Assembly (NCBI GenBank): GCA_016124385.1
Contig: WGNU01000005.1
Location: 124,001-188,000 of the forward strand
Length of the DNA stretch: 64,000 bases
Reading direction: 5' to 3'
Origin: Alphaproteobacteria bacterium
GTDB taxonomy: Bacteria; Pseudomonadota; Alphaproteobacteria; Micropepsales; Micropepsaceae
Below, piece after piece: positions 1-9,220 of this stretch. A model generated the notes under the pieces. That model was not told where the DNA came from and ran no database searches. It worked only from the letters and a program-made list of their open reading frames with translations. Within the stretch, counting starts at the first letter, position 1; every line of letters begins with the position of its first letter. The position numbers and the translations under genes are program-made.

Positions 1-110
1 CCCATCGCCGGCGCCGCCGCGTGCCCGCGTTTGGCGAGCGGCCGGTCCTTGTCGGGCAGGTCATCGTCCCAGCTCGATTTCGCATGGCGAAGGATGAGGA
101 GCGTCTTCAC
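1..110 (-). CDS. SixA-like histidine phosphatase (3' part beyond window)
   Basis: Only the first 36 or so residues lie in the window. The protein begins from a GTG at 110 and reads [16 protein letters not shown], followed by a DRPLAKRG segment. The RHAKSSW block is the RHG catalytic motif of the histidine phosphatase superfamily, and the LxxRG spacing is typical of SixA-type phosphohistidine phosphatases. The GTG overlaps the TGA of the upstream fatty acid hydroxylase gene (GTGA), which implies translational coupling. SixA proteins dephosphorylate phosphohistidine in Hpt domains or the nitrogen PTS. The substrate here cannot be told from a fragment. Confidence 0.75.
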   Translation of the reverse strand, partial: MKTLLILRHAKSSWDDDLPDKDRPLAKRGHAAAPAM

Positions 111-922
111 GGCTCCGCTCCGTCGCGTTGAAAGGGACGCGCCAGAAGCCACGAAAGCCGCGCGGGCGATTCGTCCTGATGCTCGCTAAGGCCGATCCGC
201 ATGCCGAGATGCCCCTCCGCCGGCTGCGCGCGATAGGTACCGAAGAGGCGATCCCAGAGCGAGAAATTGAAGCCGTAATTGCTGTCGTGCTCCGCGCGCA
301 GAACCGAGTGATGCACGCGGTGCATGTCGGGCGTAACGAGAATTCGCCGCAGCGCCGCGTCCAGCCACAGCGGCAAGACCAGATTGCTGTGCGTGAACAT
401 CGACGTCGCGTTGAGGATGACCTCAAAGATGAGGACGCCGAGCGCCGGCGCGCCGAGAAGCGCGATCGCGCCACCCTTGATCGCAAGGCTGATCACGATC
501 TCGCCGGGATGGAAGCGCAAGCCCGTCGTCACGTCGAGGTCGCGGTCCGCGTGATGCACGAGGTGGAACCGCCACAGGAACGGCACGCGGTGAAAGAGAA
601 CGTGCTGCGCCCACACGACCAGATCGAGCGCGACGATGCTGACAATCACCGCGAACCAGCCGGGCACCGTGACCCAATTGAAGAGACCGACACCGTTCGC
701 CTCGAACAGCACCGCGAGACCGATCAGCGCACCCGGCAGCACGAGCCGCGCGAGAACCGTGTTGAGCGCGATGATCGCGAGATTGGTCGGCCAACGCTGG
801 CGCCGTGTCATCGCACGTGGCCGGCGCGGGAACAGTGCCTCGCCGATCGCGAGGAGCGCCATCAGCCCGAGAAAGATCCCCAGGCGCGGGGCCGCATCGC
901 TCGCGAGGAAGGTCTCGAACAT
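107..922 (-). CDS. Sterol desaturase / fatty acid hydroxylase superfamily protein
   Basis: This 271-residue integral membrane protein has at least four hydrophobic segments and the histidine boxes of the di-iron fatty acid hydroxylase superfamily: HVLFH (H107, H111), HLVHH (H120, H123, H124) and HRVHH (H201, H204, H205), with an extra FHPGE (H138). These residues bind the non-haem di-iron centre used for O2-dependent hydroxylation or desaturation of lipid substrates. Length fits the family. The start ATG at 922 follows the TerB gene closely on the same strand, and the 3' end overlaps the SixA-like gene by 4 bp. The substrate (fatty acid, carotenoid or sterol-like) cannot be assigned. Confidence 0.88.
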   Translation of the reverse strand: MFETFLASDAAPRLGIFLGLMALLAIGEALFPRRPRAMTRRQRWPTNLAIIALNTVLARLVLPGALIGLAVLFEANGVGLFNWVTVPGWFAVIVSIVALDLVVWAQHVLFHRVPFLWRFHLVHHADRDLDVTTGLRFHPGEIVISLAIKGGAIALLGAPALGVLIFEVILNATSMFTHSNLVLPLWLDAALRRILVTPDMHRVHHSVLRAEHDSNYGFNFSLWDRLFGTYRAQPAEGHLGMRIGLSEHQDESPARLSWLLARPFQRDGAEP

Positions 923-929
923 CGCACGG

Positions 930-1343
930 TCACGGCCGCTGGAAGCGCGCGCGGGCCGCGCGCTCCAGCGCCACGCTCACCAGCGGATCGAGGCCGAGCG
1001 TCACGCGCAGCCGGTCGAGGATGCGCATTTCTTCCACGTGCACGGGCTCGCTCGACAATGCGATATCGAGCGCGAGCACATAGGCAGTCTCGGCCAAATG
1101 CGGCGGCAGCGCTTCCTTGACCAGCCCCAGCGCCTGGTCGAGCCCGTCGCTCTCGCCGAGCACTGTCGCGCATTCCCGGGCGACCGGCAGCAGATTGTTC
1201 GGATCGAAGCCGGAGAACGCGGGCAGGGTTTTCACGATCTCGCCGATGGCGTGCAACTCGCGGTCGCTCATCTCCGCGTCGGACGCCGAGGTAATCACCA
1301 TCACGTAGATGAGTGCGGAAGAGCTCGAAAGAACGGAACGCAT
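930..1343 (-). CDS. TerB-family (tellurite resistance-like) protein
   Basis: The product is about 137 residues. The central segment, with a SDAEMSDRELHAIGEIV block followed by a second helical bundle ending in VTLGLDPLV, has the acidic, all-helical look of the TerB/DjlA-N domain, where acidic residues bind metal. The start was set at the ATG at 1343 because the sequence further upstream is Arg-rich and low-complexity; a GAGG lies about 10 bases before it. The gene lies 7 bp upstream of the hydroxylase gene, so the two may share a transcript. TerB domains occur in stress-response and membrane-associated complexes, and no more specific role can be read. Confidence 0.7.
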   Translation of the reverse strand: MRSVLSSSSALIYVMVITSASDAEMSDRELHAIGEIVKTLPAFSGFDPNNLLPVARECATVLGESDGLDQALGLVKEALPPHLAETAYVLALDIALSSEPVHVEEMRILDRLRVTLGLDPLVSVALERAARARFQRP

Positions 1344-1437
1344 GGGGGTTGGACCTCGCACGTCGAAAGGGTCGCGTTTTCGCGCGGACACTAGAACGCC
1401 CGGGCGCAAAGGAAAACCCAGGCCAGACGTTGACTGC

Positions 1438-4161
1438 TCACGAGCGCGCGAGGAAGGCGCGCGTCTCCGCGACCGCTTCCGCAAGGCCGCAGCGCTGGAG
1501 GGGCGCGGCCGGCGGCAGGCCGCCGAGGAGGCGGGTCGGCGTGCGGGAATCGAGGATGACGAAGACGCCGCGGTCGTCGCGCCGCCGGATCAGCCGCCCG
1601 AACGCCTGGGTGAGGCGCCCGCGCGTCAGCATCTCATCGTACTGGCGCCCGTTGAACGCCGCGCGCCGCGCCTTGTGGAGGATGTCGGGGCGCGGCCACG
1701 GCACGCGGTCGAAGACGATGAGGCGGAGCGCGCGGCCCGGCACGTCCACGCCGTCGCGGGCGGCGTCCGTGCCGAGGAGGCAGGAATCGTCCTCCGCGCG
1801 GAACATGTCGACGAGCACGCCGAAATCGAAGGGATCGATGTGCTGGGCAAGGAGCGTGAGCCCCGCCTGATCGATCGCGGGCGCGATCCGCTGATGCACC
1901 TGGCGCAAGGTCTGGATCGCCGTGAAGAGGCCGAGCGCGCCGCCGCCCGACGCAAGAAAGAGCGAGCGATAGGCCGCCGCCAGCTGATCTGGATCGCGCC
2001 GCTCGACATCGCGCACGACGAAGACGCGCGCCTGCTGCGCATAGTCGAACGGCGAGGCGACGCTGCCGAATTCGGCTGGCATCGCAAGATGCGAGGCTCC
2101 TGTCCGCATCTCCGCGCTCCGCCAATCGTCGGTTTCACCGGCGGGCGCCGCATCGCGCAGCGTCGCCGACGTGATGAGGACGCCGTGCGCGGGCTTGAGG
2201 ATCGTCTCGGCGAACGGGATCGTCGGATCGAGCGCGTGCCGCTCCATCCCGCAATCGACGGCGCGCCCGCCCTCGCGCGCGATCTGAAACCAATCGACGA
2301 ATGCCTCCGGCGTCGGCTGATCGAGCCCGGCCGCCATCACGCTCCAGGGCGCGAGCACGAGCCGCGCGCGCCATTCGAGCCCGCGCGCGAGTGCGTCGAG
2401 CCGCCCGCGCTGCGCGGTGTCGAGCGTCTCGGCCTGCTCATCGAGCGTGCGGCGCAGGTTGGCGGCCAGCGAGGCCAGCGCTTTTTCGAGCGCCCGGAGC
2501 CCCCGCGCGAGGTCGCGTCCGGCTTCGATGATCTCAGGATCGCTGGGCGCGATCTCGCATTGGAGATCATAGAGACTGTCCGCATCGGCGCTGCGCGCGC
2601 GCACGAGATCATGGACGAGCGCGAGAAACCGCTCCATCACGCTCGCGGGCTGCCCCTCGGTGATGCGCGAGAGCGCGCCCGCGCCGGGCAGCGCGCTCGC
2701 CGCGCGGAGCGCCGCCTCGAGCGCGGCTTCGCCGGCCTCGTCCGTCACCAGATCGCCCAGCCGCTGGCGCAGGCCCCGTCCGCGCCGCGCCCCTTCGCCG
2801 CCGCGCACCCAGCGGCGCAACTCGAATCCCTCGCGTGCCGAAAGCCGGCTGGAAAAAATCGAATCCGCCGCCGCGAACAGATGATGGCCCTCGTCGAACA
2901 CGAAGCGGCTCGCCCGGTCGCGCGCCGCATCGGGCGAACCCATCTCGCGCGCGGCTTGCGACATCACGAGCGCGTGGTTGGCGATGACGAGATGGGCGCC
3001 GCGCGCCGCGCGCACACTCCGTTCGATGAAGCAGGTGCGGTAATGCGGGCACGCGGCGTAGATGCACTCGCCGCGCCGGTCGGTCAGCTGAAAGCGCTGC
3101 GCCTCGGCAACGAGGAACGAGGGCGCATCGCCGCCGATGAGATCGCCGCTCCGCGTGGCGCCGAGCCAGCGCGCGATCAGGCCGAGCACGATCGCCCCGC
3201 GCCCGAGGCCGAAGCCCACCCGCTCGACCGCTTCCTGGAAATTGAGAAGGCAAAGATAGTTCTCGCGGCCCTTCCGGATGACAGCCCGCTTCGCCTTCAG
3301 CGCGGGGTCGCGGTAGAGCCGCTCGAGTTCCTGATCGACCTGCCGCTGCAGCGCCTTCGTATAGGTCGAGATCCAGACGGCCCCGTCGTTCCGCTCCGCC
3401 CACAGGCCGGCCGCTGCCAGATAGCCGACGGTCTTGCCCGTGCCGGTGCCCGCTTCCGCGAGAACGATCTCGGGCTGCCCTTCGACTCGCCGCGGCTTGA
3501 ACGCATTGGTCGCGAGCGCGGTATAGCGCCGCTGCCCGTCGCGCAGATCGTCCTCGGCGCCGAGCAGATCGGCGAGCCGCTGGACGCTTTCCTCCGGGTC
3601 GATCAGCGCCGTTCCCGGCTGGCCACGTGGCGGGCGCTCATCCCACTCGGGCAAATGCAGCCACGCGGCGAGCGAGGCGCGGCCCTCGCCGCGTGGATCA
3701 ATGACGGCGAGCACGCTCGGTGCCCACGGCCAGCCCGCGCGGTCGAGCGCATGGGCGATCGAGGTCGCGCGCGCTCTCTCTTCCGGCCCGAGCCGGGCAA
3801 GGTCCTTCAGCAGCCGCGCGGCCGCCGCATGGAGAAGGCCCGCCGCATCGCCGAGGTCGTCGGGCGGAGGCAATCCGACCGCGCTCGCGAGCCCGCGTGG
3901 ACTCGGCAGGATCGTCTCGCCCGGCCGCACGAAGGCGAAAAGTTCGAGCACGTCGAGCAGGAATTCCTGCGGCGGCGCGCTCTCCAGGCGCCGCAACAGG
4001 CTGGGTGCATGGCAGATGAGATGCGGCCCCTCGCTCAGCGCCGTGCGCGCTTCCGCGAACGACACCATCCGCACCTCGCCGTCCGCATCGACGAGCGCGG
4101 CATCGCTGCGCCCAACCGCAAGCGCGGCAGGCGGCGGGGGAGGATGGGATTCGGGGCGCAT
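1438..4161 (-). CDS. DinG/XPD-type ATP-dependent DNA helicase
   Basis: This 907-residue superfamily 2 helicase has a Walker A motif AGTGTGKT near residue 236, a DEGH box (VFDEGHH) near residue 422, and four cysteines between them (one in YLCLLNF, three in GECIYAACPHYRTC) that fit the 4Fe-4S domain of XPD/DinG/YoaA helicases. C-terminal motifs include LITSATL and GTDAARDGVDVPG. Such enzymes unwind 5' overhang DNA, R-loops and D-loops during repair or replication-transcription conflicts. The N-terminal 200 residues are variable. It lies just downstream of the hybrid kinase gene on the same strand with a 47-bp gap. Alphaproteobacterial proteins of this length are usually annotated simply as ATP-dependent DNA helicase. 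Confidence 0.92.
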   Translation of the reverse strand: MRPESHPPPPPAALAVGRSDAALVDADGEVRMVSFAEARTALSEGPHLICHAPSLLRRLESAPPQEFLLDVLELFAFVRPGETILPSPRGLASAVGLPPPDDLGDAAGLLHAAAARLLKDLARLGPEERARATSIAHALDRAGWPWAPSVLAVIDPRGEGRASLAAWLHLPEWDERPPRGQPGTALIDPEESVQRLADLLGAEDDLRDGQRRYTALATNAFKPRRVEGQPEIVLAEAGTGTGKTVGYLAAAGLWAERNDGAVWISTYTKALQRQVDQELERLYRDPALKAKRAVIRKGRENYLCLLNFQEAVERVGFGLGRGAIVLGLIARWLGATRSGDLIGGDAPSFLVAEAQRFQLTDRRGECIYAACPHYRTCFIERSVRAARGAHLVIANHALVMSQAAREMGSPDAARDRASRFVFDEGHHLFAAADSIFSSRLSAREGFELRRWVRGGEGARRGRGLRQRLGDLVTDEAGEAALEAALRAASALPGAGALSRITEGQPASVMERFLALVHDLVRARSADADSLYDLQCEIAPSDPEIIEAGRDLARGLRALEKALASLAANLRRTLDEQAETLDTAQRGRLDALARGLEWRARLVLAPWSVMAAGLDQPTPEAFVDWFQIAREGGRAVDCGMERHALDPTIPFAETILKPAHGVLITSATLRDAAPAGETDDWRSAEMRTGASHLAMPAEFGSVASPFDYAQQARVFVVRDVERRDPDQLAAAYRSLFLASGGGALGLFTAIQTLRQVHQRIAPAIDQAGLTLLAQHIDPFDFGVLVDMFRAEDDSCLLGTDAARDGVDVPGRALRLIVFDRVPWPRPDILHKARRAAFNGRQYDEMLTRGRLTQAFGRLIRRRDDRGVFVILDSRTPTRLLGGLPPAAPLQRCGLAEAVAETRAFLARS

Positions 4162-4208
4162 GGGTCGCCCGACTATAATCGGGCGCGCCGCGCGCGCGAA
4201 CGGAAACG

Positions 4209-6428
4209 CTAGGCGGCTTGCGCCTCGGCTTGCGGAAAGCGCTCAAGGAGCATCTCGCGCGTGCGCGCGGCAGTTGCGTGCAGCACGGCCGCCGCTTCGG
4301 CGATCTCGCTCTCGCCCTCGTTCAGCCTGGCGGCTTGCGTCACCGCGCGCGCCGCGTGCGAGAGGCCGATCAGGCCCAGGTCGCCCGAGGCGCCGATGAG
4401 ATCCTGGGCCGAGCGCGCAGCGAGCGGGCCGTCGCCGGTCTCGACCGCGCTTTGAACCTGGCTCAGCCGCTCATCGAGTGTCGTCAAGTAGCTCTTCAGC
4501 ACGTCGAGCAGCATCGGCTCGCCCAGGCTGTCGCCGAGCGTGTCGAGCTGTGCGATGTCGATCAGCCCGTCCGCCGCGTCGGGCACGTCCAGTTCGATCG
4601 GTTCGGGAGCCACGGCCTCAGCGATGGCGCGAAGGAGATCGTTCGGCGCAACCGGTTTTTGCACATGCCCGTCGATCAGGTTCGCGATATGCGTTTGAAC
4701 GAGCATCGCCGGGTCGTGCCCCGTCACGACGACGATCGGGATGCGGCCATTGACGCCCGGCTGCGCCCGGATCATGCGCACGACGTCCGGCCCGCTCATC
4801 TCCGGCAGCACCATGTCGAGCAGGATACAGTCGAACGGCGTGGTGGAGAGCGCCTGCAGCGCCTCCAATCCGTTTGTGGCGAAGACGACGCTGTTGCCGG
4901 CCGCAACGAGGATCGTCTCGGTGATCCGGCGGCTGATCGCGTTGTCCTCGACGACGAGGATGTTGAGCGGCGCGAGCAGCGGCTCGGCTGCCTCGCTTGC
5001 CTCGTTGGGATCGACGGTCGGAAGGGGCGCCGCCTGGCTCGCATCGATTGGGATCGTAAACCAGAAGGTCGAACCGCTCCCGACATCGCTGGAAACGCCG
5101 ATCTCGCCGTTCATCAGCTCGACGAGCCGCTTGCAGATCGCAAGCCCGAGGCCGGCGCCGCCGAAACGCCGCGAATAGGACTGATCGACCTGGCTGAACG
5201 GCTTGAAGAGCTTCGCCGTCGCGTCGCGCGGAATGCCGATCCCCGTGTCCGTGATTTCGAAGCGGAGCATGTGGGCGTTCGTTCCGTCGCGCGCGATCTT
5301 GACGGTCACGCCCCCGGCGTCGGTGAATTTGAGCGCGTTCCCGACGAGGTTGATCAGGATCTGCCGCAGACGCCCCGGATCGGCGGTAAGCGAATCGGGA
5401 ACGTCTTCATCGACCGAAACGCTGAGCGCGAGCGATTTCTCCCACGCCCGCGATTGGAGAATACGCAGCACGCCTTGCACGATCGCGCGCGGATCGAAAG
5501 GCTGCGGATCGAGGTGGAAGCGTCCGCTCTCGAGCTTCGAGACCTCGAGCACGTCGTTGAGGATGGTGCAGAGCGCCTCCGCGGATTCACGGATCGTCTC
5601 GGCCGCATCCTTCTGCGTCGGCGTCAGGTCGCTGGCGAGGAGCACATCCGCCATGCCGAGCACGCCGTTGAGCGGCGTGCGGATCTCATGGCTGATGGTG
5701 GCGAGGAATTCCGTCTTTGCGCGATTGCCGGCTTCCGCCGCGTCGCGGCTCTTCTCCGCCGCGCGCCGCGCGCTCTCGGCGTCGTGGCTCGCGCGGCGCA
5801 ATTCCTCAATGAGGCTCGAATTGACGATCGAGAGCCGGATCGCCTCGGACTGGATATCGTTGATGCGCCGCGCCCAGCCGAACAGGAAGAAGACGAAGAC
5901 GAGGCCCAGCATCGCCGTGAGCCAGCCAAGCAGCGTTCCCTGCGCGGCGAAAAGGATGACGATGGGAAAGACGACGAAGCAAACATGCGCGAGAAACGCG
6001 GGCAGATAGGACGCGCGCGCAACCATCGAAGCAGTCGCGATGCCAACGAGCACGAGTGCGAGGAACGTCTGCGAAACGACGGAGTTCGGATTGAACCAGA
6101 CGAGCGTCGAGGTGGTCCAGGTGAGGCCCGCGATCGTCGCTTGGCCGATCGCGCTCATTCCCCACACTTCATAGTCGATCGGTGGGGGCGTCGCGCGAAA
6201 CTGCGCGCGCTGTTGCTCATAGAGCAGGGTAGCCGCGACATGGAGCACGATCGGCAGGAGCGCCATCCACAGCGGCAGCGTCCCCCAATTGAAGATCAAG
6301 AGCGCGCCCAGCGCGGCGAAAGGTCCATAGCGCGTGGTGCGCGAAGGGGTAAAAAGGATCGCGATTTGGTCACACCGAAGCCGGCGCTCGAGCGCGGCGG
6401 GCGACAGGGGGCCGGTCGGTGAGATCAT
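4209..6428 (-). CDS. Membrane-bound hybrid sensor histidine kinase with degenerate Hpt domain
   Basis: This 739-residue protein begins with about five or six hydrophobic segments (residues 25-185), then a short coiled coil. A HisKA domain follows with phospho-acceptor H247 in [13 protein letters not shown], and an HATPase_c domain with N ([11 protein letters not shown]), G1 (DTGIGIP) and G2 ([10 protein letters not shown]) boxes. Next come a receiver domain with phospho-acceptor D538 ([17 protein letters not shown]) and a C-terminal four-helix segment. That last segment aligns with Hpt domains, but the invariant His is Gln (Q675, in [13 protein letters not shown]). Autophosphorylation and the receiver look intact, but the terminal relay does not. 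No cognate response regulator is adjacent. It is divergent from lysK across 76 bp. Confidence 0.93.
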   Translation of the reverse strand: MISPTGPLSPAALERRLRCDQIAILFTPSRTTRYGPFAALGALLIFNWGTLPLWMALLPIVLHVAATLLYEQQRAQFRATPPPIDYEVWGMSAIGQATIAGLTWTTSTLVWFNPNSVVSQTFLALVLVGIATASMVARASYLPAFLAHVCFVVFPIVILFAAQGTLLGWLTAMLGLVFVFFLFGWARRINDIQSEAIRLSIVNSSLIEELRRASHDAESARRAAEKSRDAAEAGNRAKTEFLATISHEIRTPLNGVLGMADVLLASDLTPTQKDAAETIRESAEALCTILNDVLEVSKLESGRFHLDPQPFDPRAIVQGVLRILQSRAWEKSLALSVSVDEDVPDSLTADPGRLRQILINLVGNALKFTDAGGVTVKIARDGTNAHMLRFEITDTGIGIPRDATAKLFKPFSQVDQSYSRRFGGAGLGLAICKRLVELMNGEIGVSSDVGSGSTFWFTIPIDASQAAPLPTVDPNEASEAAEPLLAPLNILVVEDNAISRRITETILVAAGNSVVFATNGLEALQALSTTPFDCILLDMVLPEMSGPDVVRMIRAQPGVNGRIPIVVVTGHDPAMLVQTHIANLIDGHVQKPVAPNDLLRAIAEAVAPEPIELDVPDAADGLIDIAQLDTLGDSLGEPMLLDVLKSYLTTLDERLSQVQSAVETGDGPLAARSAQDLIGASGDLGLIGLSHAARAVTQAARLNEGESEIAEAAAVLHATAARTREMLLERFPQAEAQAA

Positions 6429-6504
6429 CGGTGGCGGGGCCGAATCAGTGGACGGAAGAGGCCTCGAAATCTTAGTGTTGCTAGGATTTCCAAAGGGTTA
6501 ACCA

Positions 6505-8112
6505 ATGGATAACGCACTCAATGCGCTTCGCGAGGCGGCCCTGGAGGCTAAGGCCTGGCCGTTCGACGAGGCCAAGAAGCTGTTGCCGCGCGTCGACAAG
6601 GCGTTGAACGCGAAGGGCTATGTGCTGTTCGAGACGGGCTACGGCCCCTCCGGCCTTCCCCATATTGGCACCTTCGGCGAGGTCGCGCGCACGACGATGG
6701 TGCGCCGCGCCTTCCGCCTCCTCACGGGCGACAGCGTGCCGACGCAGCTCTTTTGCGTCTCCGACGACATGGACGGGATGCGCAAGATCCCCGACAACGT
6801 GCCCAACCACGAGATGCTCAAGGAGCATCTGCAAAAGCCGCTGACCGACGTGCCCGACCCCTTCGGCACGCATGAGAGCTTCGGCGCGCACAACAACGCG
6901 CGGCTGCGCGCCTTCCTCGACAGCTTTGGCTTTGAGTATACGTTCAAGTCGGCGACCGAGCTTTATCGCTCCGGCGCGCTGGACGCGATGCTGCTGCGCG
7001 CACTCGGAAAGTTCGATGAGATCATGGCCGTGATGCTGCCGACCTTGGGGCCGGAGCGGCAAAAGACCTATTCGCCGTTTCTGCCGATCAGCCCGAAGAC
7101 GGGGCGCGTGCTCTACGTGCCGATGAAGCGGATCGACGCCGCGGCCGGCACGGTCACCTTCGACGACGAGGACGGCGAGGAAATGACGCTCCCCGTCACG
7201 GGCGGGCGCTGCAAGATGCAGTGGAAGCCCGATTTCGGCATGCGCTGGGCGGGCCTTGGCGTCGATTTCGAAATGTACGGCAAGGATCACCTCACGAACG
7301 GCGTCATCTATTCCAAGATCTGCAGCATCCTGGGCGCCGAGCCGCCGGTTCAGTTCAACTACGAACTCTTCCTCGACGACAAGGGCGAGAAGATTTCGAA
7401 GTCGAAGGGCAACGGCATCTCCGTCGAGCAATGGCTGACCTATGCCTCGCCGGAAAGCCTCGCGCTCTTCATGTATCAAAAGCCCAAGACCGCCAAGCGC
7501 CTCTATTTCGACGTGATCCCCAAGGCCGTCGATGACTACGCGGCCTTCCTGGAGAAGTACGACACGGAAGAGGGCGTGAAACGCCTCGAAAGCCCGATCT
7601 TCCACATCCACGGCGATCGCGTGCCGGCGGAGCGCTTCCCTGTGAGCTTCGCGCTGCTTCTCAATCTCGTGAGCGCGAGTGGCACCGCCAGCAGCGAAAC
7701 GCTCTGGGGCTTCATCCGCAACTACGCGCCGGGCGTCTCGCCCGAGAAGAACAAGAAGCTCGACGAACTCGTCGGCTACGCGGTGCGCTACTACGAGGAT
7801 TTCGTGAAGCCCACGAAGCGCTATCGCCGGGCGAGCGACAAGGAGCGCGCCGCGCTGGAAGAACTCGCCGCCGCGCTCGACGGGTTCGTCGGGGAAAAGG
7901 ACGCGGAGAAGATCCAGTTCGAGATCTACGAGATCGGCAAGCGCCACGCCTTCGAGCCGCTGCGCGACTGGTTCAAGGCGATCTACGAGGTCGCCTTCGG
8001 CCAGGAGCAGGGCCCGCGCTTCGGCACGTTCGCCGCGATCTATGGCCCCCGAAAGGCTGCCGATCTCATCCGCCGCGCGCTCGCGGGCGAATTCGTGAAA
8101 GTGGCGGCCTAG
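6505..8112 (+). CDS. lysK: Lysyl-tRNA synthetase, class I (archaeal type)
   Basis: This 535-residue class I aminoacyl-tRNA synthetase attaches lysine to tRNA-Lys. The HIGH motif is HIGT in [15 protein letters not shown] near residue 53, and the KMSKS motif is KISKSKG near residue 296. The C-terminal helical bundle fits the archaeal-type LysRS-I. Many alphaproteobacteria use this class instead of class II LysS. A strong AAAGGG ribosome site precedes the ATG, which is flanked by a GGTTAACC palindrome. It is convergent with the S24 repressor gene, with 2 bp between stops. Confidence 0.97.
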   Translation: MDNALNALREAALEAKAWPFDEAKKLLPRVDKALNAKGYVLFETGYGPSGLPHIGTFGEVARTTMVRRAFRLLTGDSVPTQLFCVSDDMDGMRKIPDNVPNHEMLKEHLQKPLTDVPDPFGTHESFGAHNNARLRAFLDSFGFEYTFKSATELYRSGALDAMLLRALGKFDEIMAVMLPTLGPERQKTYSPFLPISPKTGRVLYVPMKRIDAAAGTVTFDDEDGEEMTLPVTGGRCKMQWKPDFGMRWAGLGVDFEMYGKDHLTNGVIYSKICSILGAEPPVQFNYELFLDDKGEKISKSKGNGISVEQWLTYASPESLALFMYQKPKTAKRLYFDVIPKAVDDYAAFLEKYDTEEGVKRLESPIFHIHGDRVPAERFPVSFALLLNLVSASGTASSETLWGFIRNYAPGVSPEKNKKLDELVGYAVRYYEDFVKPTKRYRRASDKERAALEELAAALDGFVGEKDAEKIQFEIYEIGKRHAFEPLRDWFKAIYEVAFGQEQGPRFGTFAAIYGPRKAADLIRRALAGEFVKVAA

Positions 8113-8114
8113 GC

Positions 8115-8750
8115 CTATTGGCTCGCCCAGAGGATCCGAGACATCCACAGTATATCGCCGGCCGCGAGCACGCGGTCGTCCGTCTGCGGATTGAACGAGG
8201 AGAGCGTGACGCTGGCATTCGTCCGCTTGCTCAGGATCTTCGCCAGCACCTCGCCCGCGGTGGTCTTCACGACCACCCGGTCGCCGCGCCGCACCTGCGC
8301 GCCGGGCGAGACGATGATGACATCGCCCGAACGGTAAACCGGCTCCATCGAATCGCCGGTGATCTTGAGCGCGAAGGCGTGCGGGTCGGCGACGCCGGGC
8401 GCGGGCACGAGTTCCCATCCCCCGCCGGTCGGAAAGCCGCTATCGTCGAAATAGCCGTCCGCGCCCGCCTTGGCGAAGCCGATCAGCGGCACGGACGCGC
8501 GCGGCGGCGTGCCGGTTCCCGCTTCGAGGACGAGCGCGGCGAAGGCATCGAAGCTCTCGCCGGTGGAGCTCAAAATCTTCGCGATGCTCTCCGAGGATGG
8601 CCAGCGCAATTTGCCGTTCGGCGCCGTGCGCTTGGAGGGGTTGAAAGTCGTCGCGTCCAGCCCCGCCGCCCGGGCAAGGCCGGATGGCGACTGCCCGTGC
8701 CGGGCCGCGAGCGCGTCGATTGCCGCCCAGATCTGGCGATGTGAGACCAT
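8115..8750 (-). CDS. LexA-like HTH / S24 peptidase transcriptional regulator
   Basis: This 211-residue protein has an N-terminal helix-turn-helix (GLARAAGLDATTFNPSKR) and a C-terminal S24 peptidase domain. The Ser-Lys dyad of LexA/CI-type repressors is visible: S134 in TGDSMEPV and K162 in DRVVVKTT. An Ala-Gly bond in GFAKAGADGYF (95-96) sits where the self-cleavage site is expected. It is therefore a phage-repressor-like regulator that may inactivate itself by autoproteolysis. The start ATG at 8750 was chosen because the HTH begins right after it. A short inverted repeat at 8780-8792 between this gene and the divergent DUF952-pyrD pair is a possible operator. It is not the housekeeping LexA by sequence; the inducing signal is unknown. 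Confidence 0.88.
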   Translation of the reverse strand: MVSHRQIWAAIDALAARHGQSPSGLARAAGLDATTFNPSKRTAPNGKLRWPSSESIAKILSSTGESFDAFAALVLEAGTGTPPRASVPLIGFAKAGADGYFDDSGFPTGGGWELVPAPGVADPHAFALKITGDSMEPVYRSGDVIIVSPGAQVRRGDRVVVKTTAGEVLAKILSKRTNASVTLSSFNPQTDDRVLAAGDILWMSRILWASQ

Positions 8751-8779
8751 CGGCCTTGAACCCGTGCGCTGGGAATGAC

Positions 8780-8792
8780 AGGAATATTTCCT
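8780..8792. promoter_or_regulatory. Inverted repeat, candidate operator of the S24 repressor
   Basis: AGGAATATTTCCT has perfect 5-bp arms around TAT. It lies 30 bp before the start of the S24 repressor and 38 bp before the DUF952 start, in the only intergenic region between the two divergent genes. Its position suggests autoregulation and possibly control of the pyrD transcript. The site is short, so this is an inference. Confidence 0.4.
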
Positions 8793-8830
8793 TATTGGGG
8801 CGGGACCGAAAGAGCAAGGAGGGAGCGCCG

Positions 8831-9220
8831 ATGACGAGTGCCGACCCGCCGCGTGCCGCCCCCCACGCCGCAATGATCTTCAAGGTGATGGGCAAGGCAG
8901 AATGGCAGGCGGCACGGCGCCTCGGCCGCTATGACGGCTCGCCCGATGATCGCCGCGACGGTTTCATCCATTTCTCGGCCGGCGAGCAGCTGCCCGGCAC
9001 GCTCGCGAAATATTTCGCCGGGCGAGAGGATCTGGTGCTCCTCGCGGTCGAGACGGCGGCGCTCGGCGAGGCCCTCAAATGGGAGCCGAGCCGCGGCGGC
9101 GCGCTCTTTCCCCATCTCTACCGCGCGCTCGAGGCCCATGAGGTAACGCGCGAGGCGCCGCTCGCGCTCTCGCCTGCGGGCACGCACCGCCTGCCGGATT
9201 GGGTGGGCGTCCGCCTATGA
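8831..9220 (+). CDS. DUF952 domain-containing protein
   Basis: This small protein of 129 residues belongs to the DUF952 family, recognised by the DGFIHFSAGEQLPGT block followed by LLAVET and WEPSRGGALFPHLYRAL. Family members have an ART-like fold by structure, but no established activity. The ATG at 8831 is preceded by a strong AAGGAGGGA ribosome site 6-7 bases upstream. The stop overlaps the pyrD start (ATGA), so the two are translationally coupled. DUF952 next to pyrD is a common alphaproteobacterial arrangement, which hints at a role near nucleotide metabolism, but no function can be assigned. Confidence 0.88.
   Translation: MTSADPPRAAPHAAMIFKVMGKAEWQAARRLGRYDGSPDDRRDGFIHFSAGEQLPGTLAKYFAGREDLVLLAVETAALGEALKWEPSRGGALFPHLYRALEAHEVTREAPLALSPAGTHRLPDWVGVRL

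Noticed and set aside
1309-4212. Long plus-strand open frame (about 967 codons) opposite the DinG-type helicase
   Set aside because: The frame is Arg/Ala/Glu-rich with no domain, and the minus strand has clear helicase motifs. GC-rich codon usage leaves the opposite strand open.
4218-6422. Long plus-strand open frame opposite the hybrid kinase
   Set aside because: Low-complexity, Arg/Asp-rich translation without motifs; the kinase domains are on the minus strand.
6481-8418. Long minus-strand open frame opposite lysK
   Set aside because: No recognisable motif; lysK has HIGH and KMSKS motifs and a ribosome site.
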